DNA of 64,000 nucleotides, from contig DATHBD010000015.1 in NCBI GenBank assembly GCA_035296325.1, positions 1 through 64,000 on the forward strand, in the 5' to 3' direction. Positions 33,763-43,264 of this stretch are shown piece by piece (within the stretch, counting starts at the first letter, position 1; every line of letters starts with the position of its first letter). Position numbers and translations under genes: made by a program. The notes under the pieces are model-generated. The model searched no databases. It was not told the origin of the DNA and saw only the letters and a program-made list of their open reading frames with translations. The stretch is from DATHBD01 sp035296325. GTDB taxonomy: Bacteria; Actinomycetota; Actinomycetes; Mycobacteriales; Micromonosporaceae.

Positions 33763-35816
33763 CGTTCCTCCCAATCCGCCACGACCACCGACGCGCGCAG
33801 CCCCAGCGGTACGAACTCGTCAATGCGCCCGGCGAACCGCCGGATCAGGGCGGCACGGCCGGCCTCGTGGTACGCGCCGACCTCGCCACCGTCGCCGGCC
33901 GCCCGCAGCAGCGGGTGGTTGTCGTCGGTGTAGTCCAGCGCCGCATATCCGGCAGCGCCGAAGCCGTCGGAGACGAATCTCGGCGGGGGGTACGGGCCGC
34001 TGGCGTAGGTGACCGGCCACCGCGTCGGGCCGCTCGCCGTCGGCGCCAGGTAGCTGTGCCGGACGCCGCCCTCCTGCTGCTGCGTCACCTCCAGCCCGTC
34101 GGTGAAGATGGTGTCCACCGCGGACACCGTCTCCGCAACGACCGGCCCGAGGAACGTCACCGCGCTGGTCACCAACGCCGGTGCGAACCGGCTGGCGCGA
34201 TCGACCGCGGTCACCGGCGGGGCGGCCTGCGGATTGCCGCCGCACGGGCGGGCACGGCGGCGCCGGCCGTCGACCACGCTGTCGGCAATGGTCACCGGCA
34301 GCGCGCCAAGGTCCGCGCGGAGGGGGCCGAGGACACATCGCCGTACGGTCAACGCGAGCTCCCACGCGCTTGCGGCGACCTGCACGCCGCCGGCAACCGG
34401 GTCCTGGGTGATCCCGTCGAGGGTCACCGCCACGAGCCGGTCACCGAGCCGCAGCGCGCCCGTGTGCAGGAACCCGGCCAGTTCCAGGCGGCCGCCGTCG
34501 AGGTCGAACGCGAGGTCGCCGACGATGGTCGGGGTGACCAACGCCGGTGCCACCACCCGCCAGCGGGGCGCGGTCGGGGTGAACGCCTGCGGCGCCGGCG
34601 CGACGAGCCGGTCCGACGTCTCCAGTCGGATCTCCACGTCGGGCACCCCGTCGCGGCTGGCCGCCGCGTCGAGGCCGGCCGAGAGCGTACGTGCCTTGGC
34701 GAACGCCGCAGCGAGGGTCGTCTCGGCGGTGCTGCTGGCCGGGTTGACCACCACGACGACACGGGCGGCAGGCTGCTCCTCGGCCCGGCTGGCGAGCGCG
34801 CCGAACGTGCCCGCGAACGCCCGGTGCCAGGTCGCCCGCACCGGGCCGGTCAGCCCGCCGCCGAGCTGGAGGTGGCCGCGGCCGGGGTCCACGAGGACCT
34901 CACCGGGGCCGGGCGGCACGGGTACGGCACCGGTCGCCGGCACCGCGCCGTACCGGATCGCCGACGCCGCGACAGGTCCACCCTGGACGGTCAAGGCGAG
35001 CAGCGCGCCGGGATGGGCGAGCGGATGGCCGACCGGCAACTGCCACGGCGGGCCGTAGCCGACCGGGCCGAGCGCCTCCAGTACCCGGTAGGTGGCCCGG
35101 ACCGGCGCGTCGCTCTCGTCGCCGGTCCGGGTGTCGGCCGCGGTCGCCGATCCGCCGGTCTGCGACGCGGCAGACTCCGACGCGATCCTGGGTCGGCGCG
35201 GGCGCAGATACAGCGGCGCCTGCCCGCCCAGTGGGTCGAGCGCGAACCGGTTCGGCTCGGCCAGCGGCGCCGCCGCCGTGTCGGTCAGCGTCCGTACCTG
35301 CCACGGCCACACGACCGCGGTCACGGCGCGCGGGTGCCAGCGACCGCCCGGGGTGAAGACCCGGCGGCTCGTCTCGAACGGCCCGTTCGCCCGGGACCGG
35401 GCCCCCCGGTCGCCCGGCGTGTACGCCGCGACCCGCAGCGGCGGCGGGTGCCCGGGCCGCTGCGCCCAGACCGTGTGCTGCCAGCCCTCCAGCACCCGGA
35501 CGGTGAGGCCGGTCAGCACGAACCCGAAGTCCTCGAGCGCCGCCGGGGTGCCCTTGCGCCGCCGCAGCGCCACCGCGAACGCGACCTCGCGCCGGCCGGC
35601 GTCGGGCGGCAACCCGAGCAGCGCGCCGAGATACGGCACGGCCCAGTCGGCGCAGGACTCGATGAAGAAGTCGTCCCAGAGCCGGTCCAGGTCCGCGTGC
35701 AGCGCCTCGACCTGCCGGTCGACCGCTCCGAGCAGCGCGTCGAGCGCGCGCGGCGCGCCCGGCTCCGGTTCGGCCCGTACCGCCGGCGGCAGCCAACGGG
35801 CAATCGTGGCGCTCAC
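33759..35816 (-). CDS. tail protein I-like baseplate protein
   Basis: A 685-residue protein. The first 110 residues (LDALLGAVDRQVEALHADLDRLWDDFFIESCADWAVPYLGALLGLP, RRRKGTPAALEDFG, VRVLEGW) form the phage P2 tail protein I/T4 gp6-partner type domain. That part sits at the baseplate rim. The remaining 550 residues are beta-rich and much longer than P2 gpI, as is common in eCIS clusters. GTG 35816 overlaps the stop of a 19-codon bridging frame (GTGA). It lies downstream of the two gpJ-like genes, the usual order. Confidence 0.8.
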   Translation of the reverse strand: MSATIARWLPPAVRAEPEPGAPRALDALLGAVDRQVEALHADLDRLWDDFFIESCADWAVPYLGALLGLPPDAGRREVAFAVALRRRKGTPAALEDFGFVLTGLTVRVLEGWQHTVWAQRPGHPPPLRVAAYTPGDRGARSRANGPFETSRRVFTPGGRWHPRAVTAVVWPWQVRTLTDTAAAPLAEPNRFALDPLGGQAPLYLRPRRPRIASESAASQTGGSATAADTRTGDESDAPVRATYRVLEALGPVGYGPPWQLPVGHPLAHPGALLALTVQGGPVAASAIRYGAVPATGAVPVPPGPGEVLVDPGRGHLQLGGGLTGPVRATWHRAFAGTFGALASRAEEQPAARVVVVVNPASSTAETTLAAAFAKARTLSAGLDAAASRDGVPDVEIRLETSDRLVAPAPQAFTPTAPRWRVVAPALVTPTIVGDLAFDLDGGRLELAGFLHTGALRLGDRLVAVTLDGITQDPVAGGVQVAASAWELALTVRRCVLGPLRADLGALPVTIADSVVDGRRRRARPCGGNPQAAPPVTAVDRASRFAPALVTSAVTFLGPVVAETVSAVDTIFTDGLEVTQQQEGGVRHSYLAPTASGPTRWPVTYASGPYPPPRFVSDGFGAAGYAALDYTDDNHPLLRAAGDGGEVGAYHEAGRAALIRRFAGRIDEFVPLGLRASVVVADWEER

Positions 35817-35872
35817 GTGTCCACCTTCCGTTCGCGACTGCGGGGCTCGCTCCGCTCACTCCTCGCGCTCAT
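35813..35872 (-). repeat. interspersed repeat-like element forming a 19-codon bridging ORF
   Basis: The only real gap between the two flanking baseplate genes. The strand reads GCGAGGAGTGAGCGGAGCGAG followed by a CCCCGCAGTCGCGAAC stretch, a sequence type I recall as frequent between actinobacterial, especially Micromonospora, genes. It contains ATG 35872 overlapping the upstream stop (ATGA), 19 codons (MSARSERSEPRSRERKVDT) and a TGA overlapping the next GTG (GTGA). Coupling is thus preserved across the insertion. Confidence 0.6.
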
Positions 35873-38391
35873 GTGGTCACCGCCGTGACGGCCGGTGCGG
35901 GCGCCAGCCCGACCAACTCGAACCGGGCGGGCGGATCGGCGGCGCCGAGCGTCAGCACCGGAACGCCCACCACCCCGGCCACGGCGTGGACGTGCACCAT
36001 CACGTCGGACCGGTCGAGCGCGACACCGAGCGCCCGGTCCAGCGGGTCGAGCGGGCCCCCAGCCGTGGTCAGCAGCGCGACCACCGCGGCGGTCACGTCC
36101 GCCGGCCGGGCCCGCGGATCGGGCACGATCTGCGCGGTGAGCGGCAGCGCCGTGACCGTGCCGGCGGAGACGCACAGCGGCACGCTCAGGTCGCGGCGAC
36201 CGTCCAGGTAGGCGGCGAGCGCATCTACCTCGGCGCCCGTCGGTGGACGCGGACCGGTGGTCCCGAGCCGGAGGAACGCGACATGCTCGCCGGTGCCGCC
36301 GCACGGGCAGCCGGCCGGTCCCGCGCCCCGCCAGGCCGCCGCGTGCGAGACGCCTGGAAACCCGCGCGCCACGTCAGCGAGGTCTGCGCGGGAGACGACC
36401 CGGTCGCCGACGCGGGACCGACCCGGCGCCAGACGGCGAATCCGGCGCGGGTCGTCCTGGTCGGCGCCGCCGCTGGTCGGCCCGGCACCGACGACGCTCT
36501 TCACGCCCCGGACGCTGCCGAGCAGCGCGGTGATCGCGCCGGCCGGCAGTTCGCCGACCGTCCCGCCTCCCACGCGGTACGTGGCCACGACGTTGTTCCG
36601 CCCGGTGGGGACCCGGTTGCCTTCGACGCCGTCGCCGGTGACGACGGCCTGGGCGCCGTCCGGGCTGAGCGCCGTGGTGTACGCGTCGGTGGTGCCGGTG
36701 GCATACAGGGTCGGCCGCTGGGGCCACAGCAGCCCGGCGACGCGGACCTCGAGCGTGCTGACCGGGGTGCCGTCGGGCCCGAGGTCGGCGGCGACCGGCG
36801 CCTTGGGCACCGCAAACCGTTGCCCAGGCCGGCTCGCGTCGCCGCTGCCGAGGGTGTTCACCGTGGTAGTGCCGTGCCGGACCCGGACCAGGTTGGCATT
36901 CGCCGGCGCGCGGTCGGCGGGCAGCGGGAGGGTGGCCCCGATCAGGTCGACGAGAAGCCCACGCGGCGCTTCCGAGCTGTGGCCGGGCGGCGGCAGTTCC
37001 TGGGCCGAGGCCGGGGCCGGGGCGCAGTCGAACACGTCCCACGTGCCGGCCGGGTTGCGCAGCGCGATCCGCTCAACCGGGTGCGCCGCGCCCGGGGCCG
37101 GGTAGAGCCGCAGCCGGGCGGGCGTGCCGGTGACCGCCGTTGGCAGCTCGTAGTGCTGTGCCGGGATCCGTGCGCCGACGACGTACACCCGGACCGGTCG
37201 ACCGCTGAGGGTCGCCCGGGCCAGCGCGGCGAGCTGGCCACCGAACTGCAGCCGCGACGCCGGGACCGTTGAGCCGGGCGCCACCTCCCAGTCGAGTCTG
37301 GAGTGGACGGTCGGTTCGACCACGTCGCAGGCCGGCAGGTCTGCGGTCTCGATCGTGGCACCCCGGCCGAGGCCCCAGTCGACCACGGCGACCCGCTGAC
37401 CCGGCGACAGCTCGTCGAGCTGGGTGTCGAGCACCACGGCGCTACTTTCCAGACCTGCCGGCCCGGTGTAGAAGCCGGCGAGCTGAATCTTGTCGGTGGT
37501 GGTGCTGGGTGTTCCGCTGGTAGGGATCCGCACCGTCGAGGCCTGCCGGCGGGCGGAACCGGCCGCGGTGACCACGCGGTAGGCGGCGTACACCCTGCTG
37601 GGATCGCTCAGCAGCGGACCCAGGTCCCGGTCGAACGTGACCACGACCGTCCCCAGGTCGGCCACCCGCCCGGTCACCTTGGCGACCGCGAGCGGGGTGG
37701 CGTTGGCGCTCATCGCGGCCTGGTACAGGTACCACCACCACAGCAGCCAGGTCCACCAGACCGACCAGTCGTAGCTCCACGGCGGCGGCGCACCCGCTCC
37801 GGTGGGGGCCAGTTCCTCCACAAACAGCACCCGGTCGCCGACCCGGAACCCGGGGTCCTGCAGGAACCGCAGCGTGGGGCCGGCCGGCGCCGCCGGTACC
37901 GGGACCGGCGTGGCGGTCAGGCCCGCCCGGTCGGCGTACAGCTGGGTCTCCTCGGCCACCTCGAACACCTGCGCCGGACGGGTCGACGTGCCGGGTGCCT
38001 GGACCCGGGTGCCGGCCGGTACGACCGGGCCGGCGCCCCGGTCGGTGTCGACCATGACCCAGCCCTGCGCGGCGACCCGCTGTTGCGGCCGGTACCCGAC
38101 CAGCCCGGCGAGGCGCCGCAGGTCCGTCCAGTCCTGAGCGGTCGGCAGGTACGCCTCACCGGCGGTCAGCTCGGTGTACGCGGCGACGCCCTCGGCGACG
38201 TACGCCCACAGAGCCGCGAGCTTCATCGCGCGCGGGTCGCCCGCCACGTCCCACCGCCGACCCAGCGGGACACCGTCCACAGGAGACTGTTCCACGTCGC
38301 GGACCAGTTCATCCAGGAAGTCGTGGTACGTGGCGAGCCGGCGGCGCAGCCGGGACAGCCCGGGCGGTACGACAGCGGGTTGGAAGCTCAC
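35869..38391 (-). CDS. putative baseplate assembly protein, gpJ-like (second copy)
   Basis: An 840-residue protein starting SFQPAVVPPGLSRLRRRLATYHDFLDELVRDVEQSP. It has the baseplate wedge layout: an N-terminal helical region (LAALWAYVAEGVAAYTELTAGEAYL), a long beta-rich middle with QGWVMVDTDRG, and a C-terminal segment (RRIRRLAPGRSRVGDRVVSRADLADVARGFPGVSHA), the typical gpJ/gp6-like end. A CPCGG cysteine cluster lies near residue 700. GTG 38391 overlaps the preceding stop and has GGAGG. With the upstream gene it forms the J1/J2 pair of many eCIS clusters. Confidence 0.85.
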   Translation of the reverse strand: MSFQPAVVPPGLSRLRRRLATYHDFLDELVRDVEQSPVDGVPLGRRWDVAGDPRAMKLAALWAYVAEGVAAYTELTAGEAYLPTAQDWTDLRRLAGLVGYRPQQRVAAQGWVMVDTDRGAGPVVPAGTRVQAPGTSTRPAQVFEVAEETQLYADRAGLTATPVPVPAAPAGPTLRFLQDPGFRVGDRVLFVEELAPTGAGAPPPWSYDWSVWWTWLLWWWYLYQAAMSANATPLAVAKVTGRVADLGTVVVTFDRDLGPLLSDPSRVYAAYRVVTAAGSARRQASTVRIPTSGTPSTTTDKIQLAGFYTGPAGLESSAVVLDTQLDELSPGQRVAVVDWGLGRGATIETADLPACDVVEPTVHSRLDWEVAPGSTVPASRLQFGGQLAALARATLSGRPVRVYVVGARIPAQHYELPTAVTGTPARLRLYPAPGAAHPVERIALRNPAGTWDVFDCAPAPASAQELPPPGHSSEAPRGLLVDLIGATLPLPADRAPANANLVRVRHGTTTVNTLGSGDASRPGQRFAVPKAPVAADLGPDGTPVSTLEVRVAGLLWPQRPTLYATGTTDAYTTALSPDGAQAVVTGDGVEGNRVPTGRNNVVATYRVGGGTVGELPAGAITALLGSVRGVKSVVGAGPTSGGADQDDPRRIRRLAPGRSRVGDRVVSRADLADVARGFPGVSHAAAWRGAGPAGCPCGGTGEHVAFLRLGTTGPRPPTGAEVDALAAYLDGRRDLSVPLCVSAGTVTALPLTAQIVPDPRARPADVTAAVVALLTTAGGPLDPLDRALGVALDRSDVMVHVHAVAGVVGVPVLTLGAADPPARFELVGLAPAPAVTAVTT

Positions 38392-40718
38392 CGGCCACCT
38401 CCGACAATCACGTCAAGTCGACCCCGCGACGGTTGCGCGGGATCGTCGTCCAGGACCGCGATCTCGCCCGGGCCGACAGTCAGCACGTCCAGGCGCACCG
38501 ACGGTGGGTCGGTGATCCGCCGGGCCTGGGTCGCCTCCACGCGGTCCACCCCCGGCAGGGCGGCCACCGCCGCGATCACCGCGGAGACGTACACGGGTGC
38601 GCCGAGGCCCATCCGGTCCGGATGGAAGAAGCCGGGCTGACGGGTGGAGCCGGGGCGCAGCAGCGCGAGGATCTGCCCGCGCAGCGTGTCCGCGCCCACG
38701 GTGGGCGTCGCGCACACGGTCAGCTGCAGGTACAGCCCGACCGGGGTTCCGGCGACGACGGCCACCTCGGTGCCGAGCATCCGCACGTCCTCGACGGCGA
38801 CGCGGAGCCGCTCGAGCCGGTCCGCCGCGACCGTCGCGGGATCGGCCGTCAGCCCGACCGAGGTCCGCACGATCGGCCAGGAGCCGGACCACCCTCGGGT
38901 GGCGGCTGCGCGCTGGACGCCCGGCTGGCGACTGAGGTATCCGGCATGGTCGGCCGGGGTGACCGCGCGGCGTGGGTTCGCCGCGTACGCCTCGGGGGCG
39001 TCCCGGCGGGCCCGGTCGAGAGACTCCGGCTCGGCGCCACCGGTCGCGGGTACGGGGTTGCGGGCGTCGGCGACGTGCTGCCACTGCGGCGGCAGACCTG
39101 GGCCGGCGACGTTGCGTTCCAACACCCGCAGCACGTTCGCCGGCAGGTTCGCCGCGACGCCGGCACCGACCTCGTACGCCGCGACGACCGTACTGCCGCC
39201 CGGCGGGAGCAGGCCGAGCGCGCCGGTGCGGAACCGCAGGGCCGGCGGCATCCCGTCCTCGGTATCCAGGACGCAGGCCAGGGCGGGGTCGGCGACCTCG
39301 ACCAGCGACGGCACCAACTCCGGCCGCACGGTGCCGCCGGAGGGCAGCCGCACGTCGACATCGAGCCGGTACGGTCTGCCGTCGGCGCGCCGGGCGACCG
39401 GCATCGTGGCCGCCGCGTCGAGGTGGTACTCACCCGGCCGACCGGCGCGTAGCGCCCCCGGTCCGGCGGCCAGCCGGCCGTGGTGCGCTGGTACCAGGTT
39501 GGCGCGGGCGACGGTGACCTCGGGGGCGCCGGCTCGATCGTCGACGGCGACCGGGTAGGCGCGGGGTAGCGCCTCGCCTGGTGACCAGCGCACCGTGTAC
39601 AGGGGCAGGGCCGGGGCGAGTGGGTCCGTGAGCGGGGTGACCGCGGCGAGCCGGACGACATGCGCCGGTCGGCTCGGCAGCGGCTCGCGGAACGCCGGAC
39701 CGGGCAGCGGCCAGGTGACGGTGCGGCCGGCCCAGGCGTGCTGGCGGTCGATGTCGCTCGCGTCGACGACCTCGAACGCCAGCAGGTCCCCCGCGGCGAG
39801 CCAGGCATCGCCGAGCGGGTCGGCCGGCGCGGGCCGAACCAGTACGCATTCGGTGGTCCCCTCGGGCAGCTCGAACGCGTCGCCGGTCCAGTCGTACACC
39901 GGGATCTCACCCCGGGACGGTTGCACGGTCAGGGCCGCCTCGATGGTGAACCCGAGCGCGGAGCCGGCCGCCACAGCGGCGACCGAACCGGCCGGCACCG
40001 CCACGGGTGCGGCCCCGGGCGGCGGTTGGACGAGCACGCAGGTCCGGGCCGAGACCGCCTCACCGAGCCGGTAGTCGACCAGCGCAACGTGCCGACGCAC
40101 GGAGGTACGCCGGCGGGCCGTCTCCAGGTACGCCTCGGTGGCCTGCCGGTCGAGCCGGTAGTGCAGCAGGTCGCCGACGTGGGCGAAGAGCTCCGCGACG
40201 GCGATGTCCGGATCGGCCGGCGACAGGTCCGCATCCGGGTACTCCCGGTGCAGGAACTCGACCAGGGCCTGACGCAGCCCGGTCCAGTCCCGTGCCAGGT
40301 AGTCGTGGACCGGCGACGGCCGGGGCGGCATCTGCGGCTCGGCCGCGGGCAGCCAGCTGGCGCCGTCGTCGCACTCCGGCCGCAGCCGCACCGGCACCCA
40401 GGTCCGGAGCGGGTCGAACGGGACGGCCGCGGGCGGCAGCACGTCGAGTCGGTACCGGCCGGGGTCCGGGTTGCCGGTGACCGCGAGCACGATCCGGCCC
40501 GCGTCCACTGTGGCGCCGGTGACCCGCGCGGTGCGACCGCCGGGCGGCGGGGTGAGCCGCCACCGGGCCGGGTCGGCGATCGCGGGCGGTGGCGGCCCGT
40601 ACAGCCAGACGTCGACCCGCCGCGCCCCGGCCTCGGTCCGCGTACCGGCCGCGCGCAGCCCGTGCACCCCGGTTGTCGGGTCGAACAGCATCGCGGGGCG
40701 GTGCACGGGCGTCGTCAT
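38388..40718 (-). CDS. putative baseplate assembly protein, gpJ-like (first copy)
   Basis: A 776-residue protein. After an Ig-like N-terminal region (RWRLTPPPGGRTARVTGATV) comes the diagnostic segment YLARDWTGLRQALVEFLHRE. DPDIAVAELFAHVGDLLHYRLDRQATEAYLETA then follows, the gpJ/gp6 wedge motif of contractile tails and T6SS TssF-like proteins. The C terminus (YLSRQPGVQRAAATRGW, LPGVDRVEATQ) is the ring-forming part. ATG 40718 overlaps the gp25 stop (ATGA). Confidence 0.88.
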   Translation of the reverse strand: MTTPVHRPAMLFDPTTGVHGLRAAGTRTEAGARRVDVWLYGPPPPAIADPARWRLTPPPGGRTARVTGATVDAGRIVLAVTGNPDPGRYRLDVLPPAAVPFDPLRTWVPVRLRPECDDGASWLPAAEPQMPPRPSPVHDYLARDWTGLRQALVEFLHREYPDADLSPADPDIAVAELFAHVGDLLHYRLDRQATEAYLETARRRTSVRRHVALVDYRLGEAVSARTCVLVQPPPGAAPVAVPAGSVAAVAAGSALGFTIEAALTVQPSRGEIPVYDWTGDAFELPEGTTECVLVRPAPADPLGDAWLAAGDLLAFEVVDASDIDRQHAWAGRTVTWPLPGPAFREPLPSRPAHVVRLAAVTPLTDPLAPALPLYTVRWSPGEALPRAYPVAVDDRAGAPEVTVARANLVPAHHGRLAAGPGALRAGRPGEYHLDAAATMPVARRADGRPYRLDVDVRLPSGGTVRPELVPSLVEVADPALACVLDTEDGMPPALRFRTGALGLLPPGGSTVVAAYEVGAGVAANLPANVLRVLERNVAGPGLPPQWQHVADARNPVPATGGAEPESLDRARRDAPEAYAANPRRAVTPADHAGYLSRQPGVQRAAATRGWSGSWPIVRTSVGLTADPATVAADRLERLRVAVEDVRMLGTEVAVVAGTPVGLYLQLTVCATPTVGADTLRGQILALLRPGSTRQPGFFHPDRMGLGAPVYVSAVIAAVAALPGVDRVEATQARRITDPPSVRLDVLTVGPGEIAVLDDDPAQPSRGRLDVIVGGGR

Positions 40719-41086
40719 GCCGGCACCCCCACCCGTACGGTGAGCGTGGTGGGTTCGCCGGTGTCCCGCAGTCGATAGGCAACCACCGCGGTGACGGTGC
40801 TCTCCCCTTCGGTGCCGACGGTCAGCGAGTCGACCACGATCCGGTCGCCGAGCGCATCGGTGATCGCGCCCCGGGCCCGCAGCTCAACCAGCCCGCTCAG
40901 TGCACCGCCGATCGGCTCGAACAGCACGTCGGTGCCGAGTCCGGCGCCGAAGCCCGGCCGGTGCAGCCGCCCGCCAGGCGAGGTCAGCAGGACCAGCCGG
41001 ACCAGGTCGGCGATGTGCTGGGCGGGGTCGGCCTCATCGAGCCGGCGGGCCGCCGCCAGCCGGTACGGGTGCCGGGCCGGGGTCAC
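40715..41086 (-). CDS. gp25/GPW-like baseplate wedge protein
   Basis: A 123-residue protein: HIADLVRLVLLTSPGGRLHRPGFGAGLGTDVLFEPI is the gp25/GPW_gp25 (TssE-like) core, in which an Arg-Pro-Gly-Phe-Gly turn precedes the conserved helix. In contractile tails this protein starts sheath polymerisation at the baseplate. GTG 41086 overlaps the spike-tip stop as GTGA. The length is typical of the family. Confidence 0.9.
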   Translation of the reverse strand: MTPARHPYRLAAARRLDEADPAQHIADLVRLVLLTSPGGRLHRPGFGAGLGTDVLFEPIGGALSGLVELRARGAITDALGDRIVVDSLTVGTEGESTVTAVVAYRLRDTGEPTTLTVRVGVPA

Positions 41087-41415
41087 TGCCCGCTCACCTT
41101 CGTCTGGTACCCGGAGATCTGCGCGGTGCCCTGCGGCGCACCCGGCCCGTTGACGCACAGCCCGACCGACGAGGACAGCAGGACGGCCGTGCCGTTGACC
41201 TTCACCCGGGTCGCCGGTGCCTGCCACCGCACCTTGACGCACGGCTGTGGTGCCCCACTGACGTTGAAGGCGCAGCCGGCGATCGTCACGCTGGCGTCCG
41301 CCAGCAGGACCGGGTTTCCGACGACCCGCACCGGCACGTGAGCCGGCGACACCACGCCGGTACCGCCGTGCGGACACGTGATGCTGATGCCCTGGTGCAG
41401 CATGTACGCGCTCAC
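41083..41415 (-). CDS. PAAR-like spike-tip protein
   Basis: A 110-residue protein (VSAYMLHQGISITCPHGG). It is rich in short beta strands, with four Cys (in ITCPHGG, AGCAFN, QPCVK, GLCVN) and His residues that could bind a metal at the cone apex as PAAR proteins do. Position directly after gpV and before gp25 is that of the spike tip. It is not a canonical PAAR sequence, so the assignment rests partly on order. GTG 41415 overlaps the gpV stop. Confidence 0.7.
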   Translation of the reverse strand: MSAYMLHQGISITCPHGGTGVVSPAHVPVRVVGNPVLLADASVTIAGCAFNVSGAPQPCVKVRWQAPATRVKVNGTAVLLSSSVGLCVNGPGAPQGTAQISGYQTKVSGQ

Positions 41416-41897
41416 GAGATCTCCAACGCACCGTCGTTGAACGAGATTGACGAGTCTGTGATCGTCATGGACTGACCGCCGAACACCACCGAGACACCGG
41501 CGGAATCGAGCGTGATCTCGGCACCGGAGGCGGCGGTCAGCACGATCGCCTCGTCGTCGTCGGTGTCCCGGATCTCCAGCCGGTTGCCGGCCGTGGTGAC
41601 CAGCAGGATCCGGTCCGGTGCCGCGCCCGGCACGCCGGTACCGTCGGCCCAGGCCGCGCCGGACCAGACCGGCACCCGGGCCGGGTCCCCGGCCGGCCAC
41701 TCGACGAAGACGACCGCACCGGCCGGCGGCACCATCGCGAGACCGACCCCGTCACCGGCGAACGGCAACGACGGCAGGCACCAGCCGCTGGTCTCCGCGC
41801 CCAGCACCTCCGGCACGGTCGCCTTGAGCCGGCACAGACCCTTCGGGTCGTCGTTGTCCACGACTGTGCCGACGTACCGACCAGGGAACCGGTCCAT
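41412..41897 (-). CDS. baseplate spike protein gpV/VgrG-like
   Basis: A 161-residue protein. RYVGTVVDNDDPKGLCRLKATVPEVLG is the OB-fold opening of gpV/gp5/VgrG spikes. GVGLAMVPPAGAVVFVEWPAGDP..VWSG completes it. The C terminus (AGNRLEIRDTDDDEAIVLTAASGAEITLDSAGVSV) is the strand-repeat needle that forms a trimeric beta-prism. ATG 41897 shares one base with the gpD stop (TGATG). Confidence 0.9.
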   Translation of the reverse strand: MDRFPGRYVGTVVDNDDPKGLCRLKATVPEVLGAETSGWCLPSLPFAGDGVGLAMVPPAGAVVFVEWPAGDPARVPVWSGAAWADGTGVPGAAPDRILLVTTAGNRLEIRDTDDDEAIVLTAASGAEITLDSAGVSVVFGGQSMTITDSSISFNDGALEIS

Positions 41898-42991
41898 CAG
41901 AACAACCCCCCGAATCCGCCGACCTGGCCGAACGGCTCCGCCCCGGTGACACCGAGGGCGTTGCGGCGCAACGTGAGCTTCTGCCGGTGCGAGCCGAGCG
42001 TCACCTGGTGGCGGACCTTCTCCACCAGGTACTGGCCGGACAGTGTGCTGCCGAGCCCTTTGGCCAGCACCGGCCGGCGCGCCCGGAACAGCACCCCGAC
42101 CCGGTCGGTGTCCACCTCGGCGGTCAGCGTGATGCCGTACGCGGAGCGCCGCGCCAACCCGTCGGCCGCCTCCTGCGGCTCCACCTCGCCCTCCACATCG
42201 GACGGCGTCAGCAGCACGGTGACGGCACCGCCGAGCGAGGTGGCGCCCTGCGCCCCGGCGTCACCGGTCGAGTCCCCGGTCGCCGGAGCGTCCGACAACG
42301 GTGGTACCCGGGTGGCGATCACCCGGTGGCCGGCGGTCAACTGCCCCTCGACGCTCACCTGAAAGGCGTCGCCGCCGAAGCCCAGCGCCAGCTCGGCCTG
42401 CGGGTCGGCGGTCGGGTCGAGCGGCCCGAAGTACCCCGTGACGCCGTGCTCCGCCGCGTCGAGGTAGGTGACATAGCCCCACTTGTCGGCGAGCGCGCGC
42501 AGGAACGCCCAGTCGGTGCCCCGCTGGAACGCCACATGTACGTCCGGGTCCGGCCCAACCGGTGTGTCGGTGACCTCCGCGCTCATCCCGTACGCGGCGT
42601 AGACGGTGGACGCGATGGTCGAGTCGCTCGCACCCGGCCAGCCGACCACCTTCTCCTCCGCGTCCAGGTCGAGGCTGCGGTCGATCGCCTTGACGGTCAG
42701 CTTCGACACACCTTCGGCGTCGATCTCCCAGGTGGCCTCGGTGGAGTACCCGTCGAAGCGGTACACGGTGTCGCCACGGGTCACCTGCACGACGAGCGGC
42801 GTGCGCGGGACGACCAGCGGGTCGAGCAGGCTGATCCACTCGCCGTCGTCGGTCGGCTCCAACCTCGCCGACAGGGTGGCCGCGTCGGCCTCCCAGGTGG
42901 CTTCCTCGACCAGGATCTCATCGAGGTTCGCCAGGTCGTCGGCCCCGATCTCGGTCCCGTCGATCTCCAGCAGCAGCGTCGTGTTCGCCAT
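41897..42991 (-). CDS. phage late control gpD-like baseplate hub protein
   Basis: A 364-residue protein opening MANTTLLLEIDGTEIGADDL. It has the gpD/gp27 hub core: VYRFDGYSTEATWEIDAEGVSKLTVKAIDRSLDLD, HVAFQRGTDWAFLRALADKWGYVTYLD, GDAFQVSVEGQLT. The C-terminal LEKVRHQVTLGSHRQKL-like strand (YLVEKVRHQV) docks the spike. ATG 42991 is set by GGGAGG, which lies in the 5-nt gap after the LysM gene. Confidence 0.9.
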   Translation of the reverse strand: MANTTLLLEIDGTEIGADDLANLDEILVEEATWEADAATLSARLEPTDDGEWISLLDPLVVPRTPLVVQVTRGDTVYRFDGYSTEATWEIDAEGVSKLTVKAIDRSLDLDAEEKVVGWPGASDSTIASTVYAAYGMSAEVTDTPVGPDPDVHVAFQRGTDWAFLRALADKWGYVTYLDAAEHGVTGYFGPLDPTADPQAELALGFGGDAFQVSVEGQLTAGHRVIATRVPPLSDAPATGDSTGDAGAQGATSLGGAVTVLLTPSDVEGEVEPQEAADGLARRSAYGITLTAEVDTDRVGVLFRARRPVLAKGLGSTLSGQYLVEKVRHQVTLGSHRQKLTLRRNALGVTGAEPFGQVGGFGGLF

Positions 42992-42996
42992 CGCGG

Positions 42997-43263
42997 TCAC
43001 CCTCCCGGGAGGGTCACGCGACGGCCCGGGGCTTCCAGGTCGGTGGCGTCGTCGGCCGCGTTGGCGTCGGCGATCCGCCACCAGCCGGTGCTGTCCCCGA
43101 CGACGGCGCGGGCCAGCAGGTCGAGCCGGTCGCCTTCGCGCACCGTGTACGACCCGGTGACGCCGTCCGGCGGCGGCGCGATCCGGGGCGCGGACAGAAC
43201 GGCCGTGCCGCCGTCCGGCGTCGGGACGGCGATGGTGGGTTGTCCGGCGTACCGCGACGGCAT
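42997..43263 (-). CDS. LysM-domain baseplate protein
   Basis: An 88-residue protein whose C-terminal half (GSYTVREGDRLDLLARAVVGDSTGWWRIADANAADD) is a LysM repeat. In contractile tails (gp53-like/Afp7 C-terminal) this domain connects hub and wedge rather than binding peptidoglycan. It sits 1 bp after the CIS tube gene, in the common order tube-LysM-gpD. Confidence 0.88.
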   Translation of the reverse strand: MPSRYAGQPTIAVPTPDGGTAVLSAPRIAPPPDGVTGSYTVREGDRLDLLARAVVGDSTGWWRIADANAADDATDLEAPGRRVTLPGG

Positions 43264-43264
43264 G

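Noticed and set aside
30610..33933. 1107-codon plus-strand frame
   Set aside because: Antisense shadow of the toxin and beta-helix genes; composition is Arg/Gly/His-rich without any domain, as expected from the third-position GC bias.
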